DNA from: JANXVY01 sp038329675
GTDB lineage: Bacteria; Pseudomonadota; Alphaproteobacteria; Rhizobiales; Hyphomicrobiaceae
Length of the DNA stretch: 9,601 nucleotides
Assembly (NCBI GenBank): GCA_038329675.1
Contig: JBBQNE010000123.1
Span: 1-9,601 of the forward strand
Reading direction: 5' to 3'
The translations under genes and the position numbers were made by a program. The notes under the pieces are model-generated. The model was not told where the DNA came from. It was given only the letters and a program-made list of their open reading frames with translations, and ran no database searches. Shown piece by piece: positions 1-6,831 of the stretch (its first letter is position 1; every line of letters starts with the position of its first letter).

Positions 1-1059
1 CATGCTGTTCAAGCCAACGGTGTGCCCGCCGAGCACGTCGCCGACGTCTATGGCGCGCTCGATCTGGGCACAAACAACTGCCGCCTTCTCGTCGCAACGC
101 CGACGCGGCGCGGCTTCCGGGTCGTCGATAGTTTCTCGCGGATTATCCGGCTCGGCGAGGGCGTCTCGCAGTCGGGCGAGCTATCGGCCGTCGCCATGGG
201 TCGAACGATTGAGGCCTTGAAGGTTTGTGCGGGCAAAATCCGCCGCCACGGCGTCGCCAAGGCGCGATTGGTCGCCACCGAAGCCTGCCGCATCGCAAGC
301 AACGGCCAGGAATTCCTCGACCGCGTCAGCGCTGAGACCGGCCTCCAACTTGAAATGTTGTCGCGCCAGGAGGAGGCGCGCCTTGCTGTCGCTGGTTGTT
401 CGTCGCTGATCGATCCGGACGCCGACTTCGTGCTGGTATTCGATATTGGCGGCGGTTCGACCGAGGTCGTTTGGCTTGATCTCACCAAACGCCGTCGCCG
501 TGGCCCGGCCCCCTTCCTGTCGCAGCAGGAGGCCGAAGACGCGATGATTGCATGGACATCGCTGCCTGTTGGCGTCGTGACGCTGGCTGAAACCTTCGGC
601 TCCGGCGACATCACGGTTGAGACATTTGAAGCCATGGTCAGCCACGTCGCGGCCATGCTCGCTAACTTCGAAGCTGGTCACGGCATCGCGGGCCGTGTCA
701 CCGGTCGCAATACGCATTTGCTTGGCACGTCTGGCACTGTCACGACGGTCGCTGGCATTCTGCTCGGCTTGCCGCGCTATGATCGCTCGAAGGTCGATGG
801 CTGCTGGCTGAAGGTGCGGGATGCCCGCGATGTCACGTCGAGTTTGCTCCGGCGCTCGCACGCACAGCGCATTGCCGAGCCCTGCGTTGGCCGCGAGCGC
901 GCCGATCTCGTGCTCGCCGGGTGTGCCATCCTCGAAGCGCTGTTGCGGCAGTGGCCAGCCGAAGACCTGCGCGTCGCCGATCGTGGGCTGCGCGAGGGGA
1001 TCTTAACGACGCTGATGACGGCAGATGGAGTCTTCCGGGCAAATCGCCGCCGCCGTTGA
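1..1059 (+). CDS. ppx: Ppx/GppA family exopolyphosphatase / pppGpp phosphatase (5' end probably outside window)
   Basis: This is a member of the ASKHA-fold Ppx/GppA family, cytoplasmic enzymes that hydrolyse inorganic polyphosphate and/or the stringent-response nucleotide pppGpp. Numbering from the GTG at 22, the phosphate-1 loop is ALDLGTNNCR (12-21). RLGEGV is at 43-48, ATEACR at 85-90, QEEAR at 116-120 and the phosphate-2 loop DIGGGSTE at 141-148. GTSGTVTTVAG and a C-terminal REGIL follow. The length, about 345 residues, matches the short two-domain form rather than the roughly 510-residue E. coli Ppx, which carries an extra C-terminal domain. The frame is open to base 1 and no Shine-Dalgarno sequence precedes the GTG at 22, so the true start is probably upstream of the window. 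It ends in TGA at 1057-1059. The sequence alone does not separate polyphosphatase from pppGpp hydrolase activity. Confidence 0.9.
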   Translation, partial: HAVQANGVPAEHVADVYGALDLGTNNCRLLVATPTRRGFRVVDSFSRIIRLGEGVSQSGELSAVAMGRTIEALKVCAGKIRRHGVAKARLVATEACRIASNGQEFLDRVSAETGLQLEMLSRQEEARLAVAGCSSLIDPDADFVLVFDIGGGSTEVVWLDLTKRRRRGPAPFLSQQEAEDAMIAWTSLPVGVVTLAETFGSGDITVETFEAMVSHVAAMLANFEAGHGIAGRVTGRNTHLLGTSGTVTTVAGILLGLPRYDRSKVDGCWLKVRDARDVTSSLLRRSHAQRIAEPCVGRERADLVLAGCAILEALLRQWPAEDLRVADRGLREGILTTLMTADGVFRANRRRR

Positions 1060-1117
1060 CCTCACGTCCACATCGTTTACGTCACCATCGCGACCCGGTG
1101 GTGTATTGACCAGCGGC

Positions 1118-1188
1118 GGCGTACGACCGGCATCGGCGGATAACAGGCACTGGCGTACGACCGGCACTGGCATACGACCGGCACTGGC
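1118..1188. repeat. 17-bp tandem repeat, four units, between ppx and rpiA
   Basis: Four head-to-tail units of exactly 17 bp start at 1118, 1135, 1152 and 1169, and a partial GGC begins a fifth at 1186. The consensus is GGCGTACGACCGGCACT. Unit 3 equals the consensus, unit 4 differs at one base and unit 1 at two adjacent bases near its end. Unit 2 is the most diverged, in its central seven bases. The period is not a multiple of three and the units lie between genes. The rest of the 155-nt spacer shows no clear terminator or promoter. The AT-rich TAATTTTAAAG stretch just after the array leads into the rpiA ribosome binding site. Confidence 0.85.
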
Positions 1189-1214
1189 CTAATTTTAAAG
1201 TAGGAACGGCATCG

Positions 1215-2006
1215 ATGGCGGGTGAAGACAGCTGGAAGCTTGCGGCGGCTGAGAAGGCGCTCAGTTTTGTCGAACCCGGCATGAAACTTGGCCTTGGTAC
1301 GGGATCGACGGCGGCGCGTTTCGTGTTGTTGCTGGGCGATAAGGTCAAGGCCGGTCTCGACGTCCTGTGCGTTCCAACGTCGGAGGCGACCGCTACGCAA
1401 GCTCGCGCGCTTGGCATCCGACTGGCGAGCCTCGACGATGAGCCGATCCTCGACCTGACAATCGACGGCGCCGATGAAATCGACCCGCAGTTACGGCTGA
1501 TCAAAGGCGGCGGCGGCGCGTTATTGCGCGAAAAAATTGTAGCCTGTTCGTCCGACCGCTTGATCGTTATTGCCGATGCGACCAAGGTCGTTGAGCGGCT
1601 TGGCGCGTTTGCGCTCCCCGTCGAGATCGTGAACTTTGGCGTGGTCTCGACCCGAATGATGATCGAGGCGCTGGCGGCCGACATCGGCTGCGAGGGCAAG
1701 CTCACTCTGCGTTGTGCGCGCGACGGGCAACCCTTTATCACCGACAACGGCAACGTGATCCTCGATTGCGCGTTTGGCGCCATCCCCGATCCCGAAGCCC
1801 TCGATGACGTGCTGCGCGGCATCCCCGGCGTTGTCGGTAACGGAATGTTCCTCGGCATCGCCGAAATGGCCATCGTGGGCGGCCCGACCGGCGTTGATGT
1901 GTTGGTGCCTGAAGAGGACAGCGAGGAGCTTAACCTCGGTGACGAACCAGATTACGACCCGGATTTCGAAGCGGACGTCGACCAGAAGCCGGAGCGTCCG
2001 TCGTGA
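1215..2006 (+). CDS. rpiA: Ribose-5-phosphate isomerase A
   Basis: RpiA interconverts ribose 5-phosphate and ribulose 5-phosphate in the non-oxidative pentose phosphate pathway, in the cytoplasm. The family signatures are all present: the phosphate-binding GLGTGST (26-32), TIDGADEID (82-90) and KGGGGALLREK (97-107). By alignment with E. coli RpiA, the active-site residues Asp81, Asp84, Lys94 and Glu103 correspond to Asp84, Asp87, Lys97 and Glu106 here. The ATG at 1215 has AGGAA at 1202-1206, eight bases upstream. The protein is 263 residues against 219 in E. coli. Most of the excess is a C-terminal tail (231-263) with 14 Asp/Glu residues, which looks disordered. The TGA overlaps the GTG of gor (GTGA), so the two are probably translationally coupled. 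Confidence 0.96.
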   Translation: MAGEDSWKLAAAEKALSFVEPGMKLGLGTGSTAARFVLLLGDKVKAGLDVLCVPTSEATATQARALGIRLASLDDEPILDLTIDGADEIDPQLRLIKGGGGALLREKIVACSSDRLIVIADATKVVERLGAFALPVEIVNFGVVSTRMMIEALAADIGCEGKLTLRCARDGQPFITDNGNVILDCAFGAIPDPEALDDVLRGIPGVVGNGMFLGIAEMAIVGGPTGVDVLVPEEDSEELNLGDEPDYDPDFEADVDQKPERPS

Positions 2007-3466
2007 GCGCCCAAGATAGCGCTAAAAGCACCAAGAGCGCCCAAACTCCCAAGCGCACCGCGAGCCGCACGAGTGAGGCAAGCGCGAGTATTCGGACCGC
2101 GGACTATGATTTGTTCGTGATCGGCGCCGGATCGGGCGGAGTCCGCGCGGCGCGGATCGCTGCTTCCCATGGGGCCCGTGTCGCGATCGCTGAAGAATAT
2201 CGCGTCGGCGGCACCTGCGTCATCCGCGGGTGCGTGCCCAAAAAGCTGTTGGTTTACGCCAGTCGCTTTCAAGAAGACTTTTCAGATGCCGCAGCTTTCG
2301 GCTGGAGCGTGCCACAGCCAAAGTTCGATTGGGCAACGCTCATTGCCAACAAAGACAGGGAAATTGCACGGCTCGAAGCCGCCTATCGGGGTAACCTAGA
2401 GCGCAGCAACGTCACATTGATCGAAAGCCGCGCCGTCGTGGAAGCTCCAGGTCAACTCTACCTGTCGCGCACCGGTGAGACCGTGACTGCCAGCATCATC
2501 CTCGTGGCGACGGGTGCCCGCCCGTACCTTGATCCCACCATACCCGGCATCCAGCATGCGATCACGTCGAACGACGCGCTTCAACTCAAAGCGCTGCCGC
2601 GCAGTATCGTTATCGTTGGCGCTGGCTATATCGCCGTCGAATTCGCCGGTATCTTTCGCGGGCTTGGCTGCGAGGTCACGATCGTTCACCGTGGCGACAA
2701 ACTGCTGCGCGGGTTTGATGAGGACGTGCGCGATGATCTGATGGCGGCCTACCATGCCCACGGCGTCAATATGAAATTTGGCTGCAAACTCACCTCGATC
2801 GAACGAGCCGTCGATCGTCGGGTCGCGGTTTTTTCAGACGGCACGGCTATCACCTGCGACGCCGTTATGGTCGCCACCGGGCGGGCTCCCAATACCGATG
2901 CCCTCGGGCTCGAGCGGGCTGGCGTCGTTCTAGGCGCCAACGGCCGCGTCATGGTTGATGCCGACAGCCGCACGTCGGTTTCGTCGATCTACGCCGTCGG
3001 CGATGTCACCGATCGCATGGCGCTGACCCCGGTTGCGATCCGTGAAGGCCACGCGTTCGCCGATTATTTGTTCGGCTCCGACACCTGGAGCGCCGACTAC
3101 GACATGGTGCCAACAGGCGTGTTCTCGACGCCTGAAATCGGCACCGTCGGCATGAGCGAGGACGACGCCCGCCGCGCATTCCATAAAGTCGACATCTACA
3201 AATCGCGGTTTCGACCCATGAAAACCGCCATGGCCGGGCGCAGCGATCGCACGCTGATGAAGCTCGTCGTCGATGCCGCGTCGGGCCGTGTGGTTGGCTG
3301 TCACGTGCTTGGGCATGATGCTGGCGAAATCGTGCAGATGGCGGCGATCGCGATGAAGATGGGCGCAACCAAAGCCGACTTCGACCGCACTGTCGCGCTG
3401 CATCCAAGTGCAGCCGAGGAACTCGTCACGATGCGCCAACCGTGGGTCGCGCCCAGCGCGGTTTAA
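2003..3466 (+). CDS. gor: Glutathione-disulfide reductase
   Basis: This is a class I pyridine nucleotide-disulfide oxidoreductase that regenerates glutathione from glutathione disulfide using NADPH, as a cytoplasmic FAD homodimer. Visible parts are the FAD Rossmann motif GAGSGG (41-46) and the redox disulfide GGTCVIRGCVPKKL, with Cys72 and Cys77. The second nucleotide-binding motif is GAGYIAVEFAG (206-216), followed by HRGDKLLRGFD, whose Arg230 and Arg236 fit NADPH preference. AVGDVTD (331-337) binds FAD, and the C-terminal HPSAAEE supplies the catalytic His467-Glu472 pair. The CVIRGC form resembles plant, cyanobacterial and alphaproteobacterial enzymes. The GTG start is supported by GGAG at 1991-1994 with an 8-nt spacing, and by the lack of any ATG or GTG before the FAD motif. 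This leaves an unusual, basic and Ser/Thr-rich extension of about 33 residues ahead of YDLFVIG. Confidence 0.96.
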   Translation: MSAQDSAKSTKSAQTPKRTASRTSEASASIRTADYDLFVIGAGSGGVRAARIAASHGARVAIAEEYRVGGTCVIRGCVPKKLLVYASRFQEDFSDAAAFGWSVPQPKFDWATLIANKDREIARLEAAYRGNLERSNVTLIESRAVVEAPGQLYLSRTGETVTASIILVATGARPYLDPTIPGIQHAITSNDALQLKALPRSIVIVGAGYIAVEFAGIFRGLGCEVTIVHRGDKLLRGFDEDVRDDLMAAYHAHGVNMKFGCKLTSIERAVDRRVAVFSDGTAITCDAVMVATGRAPNTDALGLERAGVVLGANGRVMVDADSRTSVSSIYAVGDVTDRMALTPVAIREGHAFADYLFGSDTWSADYDMVPTGVFSTPEIGTVGMSEDDARRAFHKVDIYKSRFRPMKTAMAGRSDRTLMKLVVDAASGRVVGCHVLGHDAGEIVQMAAIAMKMGATKADFDRTVALHPSAAEELVTMRQPWVAPSAV

Positions 3467-3518
3467 CGTAGCTCGCGATGCGTTCTGGCAACCGGCCGCG
3501 CCATTCGTACCGGTTACG

Positions 3519-3932
3519 TCAAGTCGGAGCTGGACCGTCTGGGACGCCAAGGCAAATGAGGGTCCCGTCGGGATCGCGAACATAGCCCTCGAGCATCCCA
3601 TACCATTGCAGCGATGGCTCTTTTGCGATCTGTTCTGGCGTGAGCTTTGGCCAGATTGTGCGGGGGTCGTGCCCACGCAAATAAATTGTCCCGGCAAAGA
3701 CCGGCAGTGGCGGCAGCGCGGGGTGCTCAGCGCGCAGGCTTGCGGCGGTCTGCAGCATCAGTTCGCCACCGTCCTGGCTCGACAAAATCACGAACACGGC
3801 ATCGCTACCGTCGGTATCCTTCAGCGTCTCGCGCGACGGCGATACCGCGGCGATGAGCTTGAGGCCGAGGACGCCACGATAGAACGCTAGCGACTGGACC
3901 ATGTCGGCGACCATCAGGTTGGGTATGATCAC
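3519..3932 (-). CDS. VOC-superfamily (glyoxalase / bleomycin-resistance fold) protein
   Basis: This 137-residue single-module protein has the vicinal-oxygen-chelate pattern. The N-terminal strand-helix is PNLMVADMVQSLAFYRGVLGL (4-24), a central GGELMLQ follows, and the C-terminal half ends with YGMLEGYVRDPDGTLICLG (111-129). The family includes glyoxalase I, bleomycin-binding proteins, dioxygenases and epimerases, so the substrate cannot be named. The usual metal ligands are not evident: the first strand has Asn5 where His or Gln is common, and the last strand reads LICLG where Glu is common. That suggests a binding protein or a different metal site (inference). The frame stays open upstream to 4202, but GTG at 3932 is the likely start because it opens at the first domain strand and has GAGG nine bases upstream. 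It converges on gor and diverges from miaA. Confidence 0.8.
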   Translation of the reverse strand: MIIPNLMVADMVQSLAFYRGVLGLKLIAAVSPSRETLKDTDGSDAVFVILSSQDGGELMLQTAASLRAEHPALPPLPVFAGTIYLRGHDPRTIWPKLTPEQIAKEPSLQWYGMLEGYVRDPDGTLICLGVPDGPAPT

Positions 3933-3951
3933 GCGGGATTTCCTCGTATGG

Positions 3952-3981
3952 CTGGTTGATCCGAACCAGTTGGGTTTAACC
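3952..3981. promoter_or_regulatory. Inverted repeats in the VOC/miaA divergent spacer
   Basis: The 57-nt spacer between the divergent starts holds CTGGTT (3952-3957), six bases, then the matching AACCAG (3964-3969). A nine-base palindrome GGTTTAACC follows at 3973-3981, so GGTT/AACC half-sites recur. The position is right for an operator or for control of both genes, but no regulator is encoded nearby and no clear -35/-10 pair is visible. The miaA start also lacks a good Shine-Dalgarno sequence here. The function is inferred from symmetry and position only. Confidence 0.3.
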
Positions 3982-3989
3982 TTTCGAAC

Positions 3990-4901
3990 GTGCCAACATC
4001 CAACGACATTGCACAGATCCCCTTTGCCATTCCGCCGCTGATCGTGTTTGGCCCGACGGCGTCCGGCAAATCGGCCTACGCACTGGCCCGCGCGCGCGAA
4101 CGTCCCTCGCTGATCGTCAACGCCGACAGTATGCAGGTCTACCGCGACCTTCACGTTCTTTCTGCCCGTCCCAGTCCGGCCGATGAACAGGCTGCTCCGC
4201 ATGCGCTATTTGGCCATGTCGATGGCGCGCAGGCCTATTCGACGGGCCGCTACATCGGCGATGTTGCCGCCATCTTGCAACGGGCGGCTACCGACGGTTT
4301 ACGCCCGATCATCGTCGGCGGGACCGGGCTCTATATCCGCGCGCTTCTTGAAGGGCTCTCGCCCGTTCCCGAGGTCCCGAGCCATATCCGAGATCGTTGG
4401 CGTGACATGCAACTCGCTCAAGGCACCGACGCGGTCTACGCCGAACTCGCCGCGCGCGACCCCGTTATGGCGGCGCGTTTGCGACCGACCGACCCGCAGC
4501 GGATTGTGCGCGCGTTGGAGGTGCTGGAGGCCACGGAGCGATCACTGGCCGACTGGCAGGCGATCCCGGGCGTGCCGCTGCTCCACGGTCCGTTATGCGA
4601 ACGGGTCCTGATCGCGCCTCCACGTCACCTAGTTATGGAGCGCGCAGAGGCTCGGTTGGATGCCATGGTTGCGGGCGGCGCCTTGACCGAGGTGGCGGCT
4701 CTTTTGGCGCGCGGGCTTGATCTGACATTACCCGTGATGCGGGCGTTGGGTGTTCCCCTATTCGCCGCGCATCTGGGCGGGGCGATGTCGCTTGATGCTG
4801 CGGTGGCCGAGGCCAAATCTGAGACGCGGTCCTACATCAAGCGGCAACTGACTTGGGCCAAGCGCAACATGGCGGATTGGCCAGTGATCGCCCCACGCTG
4901 A
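3990..4901 (+). CDS. miaA: tRNA dimethylallyltransferase MiaA
   Basis: MiaA transfers the dimethylallyl group from DMAPP to N6 of adenosine 37 in tRNAs that read codons beginning with U, the first step toward ms2i6A. It acts in the cytoplasm. The P-loop is GPTASGKS (21-28), and the substrate-recognition segment NADSMQVYRDL is at 44-54. IIVGGTGLYIRALLEGL is at 107-123, and the C-terminal tRNA-contacting SYIKRQLTWAKRN is intact. The length of 303 residues is normal for the bacterial family. GTG at 3990 is the only reasonable start. An in-frame ATG at 3948 runs into TGA within four codons, and other starts would cut into the P-loop region. The Shine-Dalgarno match is poor, which suggests modest translation. 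The gene ends in TGA at 4899-4901. Confidence 0.95.
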   Translation: MPTSNDIAQIPFAIPPLIVFGPTASGKSAYALARARERPSLIVNADSMQVYRDLHVLSARPSPADEQAAPHALFGHVDGAQAYSTGRYIGDVAAILQRAATDGLRPIIVGGTGLYIRALLEGLSPVPEVPSHIRDRWRDMQLAQGTDAVYAELAARDPVMAARLRPTDPQRIVRALEVLEATERSLADWQAIPGVPLLHGPLCERVLIAPPRHLVMERAEARLDAMVAGGALTEVAALLARGLDLTLPVMRALGVPLFAAHLGGAMSLDAAVAEAKSETRSYIKRQLTWAKRNMADWPVIAPR

Positions 4902-4908
4902 GTTGGGT

Positions 4909-4925
4909 TTTCAAGCTTCTTGAAA
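4909..4925. other. AT-rich hairpin directly after miaA
   Basis: TTTCAAG (4909-4915) and CTTGAAA (4919-4925) form a perfect 7-bp inverted repeat around a CTT loop, starting seven bases after the miaA stop. It could act as a weak transcript end or 3' stabiliser. The stem is AT-rich and no U-run follows, so I do not call it an intrinsic terminator. Confidence 0.35.
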
Positions 4926-4951
4926 TTAAATAACTATTTAGAGTTTTAAGC

Positions 4952-4964
4952 GCAATATTATTGC
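4952..4964. promoter_or_regulatory. 13-bp perfect palindrome upstream of ilvB
   Basis: GCAATA and TATTGC flank a single T, a 13-bp palindrome within a strikingly AT-rich stretch (about 4920-4990) in otherwise GC-rich DNA. It lies about 100 bases before the ilvB start and about 40 before the best -35 candidate, a normal place for an activator or Lrp-like site. The regulator identity is not readable from the sequence. Confidence 0.35.
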
Positions 4965-5004
4965 TTATAGCGATAAACTTTGGCAATTAACGCGATTGCA
5001 GTGC

Positions 5005-5033
5005 TTGACGCGGTATGCCGACGTGCTTACTAC
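5005..5033 (+). promoter_or_regulatory. Candidate sigma-70 promoter of ilvB
   Basis: A good -35 hexamer, TTGACG (5005-5010), is followed after 17 bases by TACTAC (5028-5033), a poor -10. Transcription starting near 5040 would give a short leader of about 27 bases ahead of ilvB, leaving no room for an attenuator. An alternative start in the AT-rich stretch around 4960-4980 is possible and would give a longer leader. Confidence 0.3.
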
Positions 5034-5067
5034 GCAGTCGCAGCATTGCGAACGAAAGGCACGACAC

Positions 5068-6831
5068 ATGGCTCGGCAAATGACCGGCGCGGAAATGGTG
5101 ATCAAGGCGCTCCAGGATCAGGGCGTCGAATTCATTTTTGGCTATCCCGGCGGCGCCGTCCTGCCGATTTACGACGAGCTATTCCAGCAGGATGCCGTCA
5201 GGCATATCCTCGTCCGCCAGGAAGGCGGTGCGGTGCACGCTGCCGAAGGCTACGCGCGCTCAACCGGTAAAGTCGGCGTCGTGCTCGTCACGTCTGGCCC
5301 CGGCGCAACCAACGCCGTAACCGGCCTCGTCGACGCCTTGATGGACAGCATTCCGATCGTCTGCATTACCGGCCAGGTGCCAACCCACCTCATCGGCAAT
5401 GATGCGTTCCAAGAGTGCGATACCGTCGGCATCACCCGGCCCTGCACCAAGCACAATTGGCTGGTCAAGGACGTCAACGACCTTGCCCGGGTGCTGCACG
5501 AGGCCTTCCATATTGCCCGTACCGGCCGCCCGGGACCGGTCGTCGTCGACATCCCCAAGGACATCCAGTTCAAGCCCGGCAACTATGTCGGGCCATCCAA
5601 CATTGGCCACAAGACCTACAAGCCCAAGATCAAGCCCGAGGCGACCGCCGTTCGCGACGCCGTCGATTTGATCGCGGGCGCCAAACGACCGGTGTTCTAC
5701 ACTGGCGGCGGCGTCATCAATTCGGGACCGAAGGCGAGCCAGCTGCTGCGCGAACTCGTGCGCATGACGGGCTATCCGATCACGTCAACGCTGATGGGGC
5801 TCGGTGCCTTTCCAGCCGCGGACCGGCAGTGGCTCGGCATGCTCGGCATGCACGGCACCTACGAAGCCAACATGGTCATGCACGATTGCGATGTGATGGT
5901 ATGCGTTGGTGCGCGCTTTGATGATCGGATCACCGGCCGCCTTGATGCGTTTTCGCCCGGCTCCAAAAAGATCCACATCGACATCGACCCGTCGTCGATC
6001 AACAAGAATGTGCGTGTCGACATTCCAATCGTTGGCGATGTCGCCTACACGCTCGAAGACATGCTGCGCGTGTGGCGGGCCAAGTCACCGGTGATCGACA
6101 AGGTCGCGCTCAAATCGTGGTGGAAGCAAATCGACGGGTGGCGCGGCCGTAGATCGCTCAGCTACAAAAACTCGTCTGACTACATCATGCCGCAATACGC
6201 CGTCGAACGGCTCTATGAGCTGACCAAAGACCGCGATTGTTATATCTCGACCGAGGTCGGCCAGCATCAAATGTGGGCAGCTCAACTCTACCACTTCCAA
6301 GAGCCGAACCGCTGGCTCACGTCGGGTGGCCTCGGCACCATGGGTTACGGCTTGCCCGCCGCTATTGGCGCTCAAGTTGCCCATCCTAAATCGTTGTGCA
6401 TTGATATCGCTGGCGACGCGTCGATCTTGATGAACATCCAAGAGTGTTCGACCGCGACGCAATACCGGTTGCCGGTCAAGGTCTTCATCCTCAACAACCA
6501 GTACATGGGCATGGTCCGGCAGTGGCAACAATTGCTGCACGGTAACCGGCTGTCTGAGAGCTACACGGAATCGCTGCCTGATTTCGTCAAGCTCGCCGAA
6601 GCCTATGGTTGGGTCGGGATGCGTTGCGATAAGCCAGGTGATCTCGACGATGCCATTCAAGAGATGATCGACGTCAAGTCGCCGGTGATCTTTGATTGCC
6701 GCGTCTCACAGCTGGCCAATTGTTTCCCGATGATCCCGTCGGGCAAAGCCCACAATGAGATGCTGCTTGGTGATGCCTCTGACGACGACGTCGGCAGCGC
6801 CATCAGCATGGAAGGCAAGGTGCTTGTGTGA
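5068..6831 (+). CDS. ilvB: Acetohydroxyacid synthase (acetolactate synthase) large subunit
   Basis: This catalytic subunit condenses two pyruvates to acetolactate, or pyruvate and 2-oxobutyrate to acetohydroxybutyrate. That is the first common step of valine, leucine and isoleucine synthesis, and it requires ThDP, Mg and FAD. The 587 residues span three domains. The N-terminal pyrimidine-binding domain has FGYPGGAVLPIYD (24-36) and the catalytic Glu52 in RQEGGAVHAAEGYAR. The central FAD domain includes GARFDDRITGRLD (281-293). The C-terminal ThDP domain has the metal-binding GDAS (449-452) through the paired Asn476-Asn477. Trp486, in the herbicide-contact region, is retained. The ATG at 5068 has AAGG at 5056-5059, and the domain begins at once. 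The frame runs on upstream to 4996 but without family sequence. It pairs with IlvN at 8210 and its stop overlaps the next gene. Confidence 0.96.
   Translation: MARQMTGAEMVIKALQDQGVEFIFGYPGGAVLPIYDELFQQDAVRHILVRQEGGAVHAAEGYARSTGKVGVVLVTSGPGATNAVTGLVDALMDSIPIVCITGQVPTHLIGNDAFQECDTVGITRPCTKHNWLVKDVNDLARVLHEAFHIARTGRPGPVVVDIPKDIQFKPGNYVGPSNIGHKTYKPKIKPEATAVRDAVDLIAGAKRPVFYTGGGVINSGPKASQLLRELVRMTGYPITSTLMGLGAFPAADRQWLGMLGMHGTYEANMVMHDCDVMVCVGARFDDRITGRLDAFSPGSKKIHIDIDPSSINKNVRVDIPIVGDVAYTLEDMLRVWRAKSPVIDKVALKSWWKQIDGWRGRRSLSYKNSSDYIMPQYAVERLYELTKDRDCYISTEVGQHQMWAAQLYHFQEPNRWLTSGGLGTMGYGLPAAIGAQVAHPKSLCIDIAGDASILMNIQECSTATQYRLPVKVFILNNQYMGMVRQWQQLLHGNRLSESYTESLPDFVKLAEAYGWVGMRCDKPGDLDDAIQEMIDVKSPVIFDCRVSQLANCFPMIPSGKAHNEMLLGDASDDDVGSAISMEGKVLV

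Noticed and set aside
1118..1188. The 17-bp array as a CRISPR
   Set aside because: The units are directly contiguous with no unique spacers and are too short, and no cas gene is present.
1082..1873. Long minus-strand open frame opposite rpiA, also reading the 17-bp repeats as repeated peptide
   Set aside because: It is the antisense shadow of a well-supported gene. Its composition is Ser/Arg/Pro-rich with no motif, as expected from GC-rich opposite-strand frames.
3490..3515. Inverted repeat AACCGG/CCGGTT between the converging gor and VOC genes as a terminator
   Set aside because: The stem is only 6 bp with a 14-nt loop and no U-run, and each arm is nearly self-complementary, so chance pairing is likely.
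3933..4202. N-terminal extension of the VOC frame on the minus strand
   Set aside because: It overlaps the start of miaA, has no family sequence, and the GTG at 3932 has a good Shine-Dalgarno match right before the first VOC strand.
4980..5067. Possible leader peptide starting at TTG 4980, rich in Ala, Ile, Val and Leu
   Set aside because: It has no ribosome binding site and overlaps the best promoter candidate. The frame runs far into ilvB without stopping, and no terminator/antiterminator pair follows.
4996..5067. Upstream-extended ilvB start
   Set aside because: The extra 24 residues do not resemble the AHAS N-terminus, whereas the ATG at 5068 has a well-spaced AAGG and begins directly at the domain.
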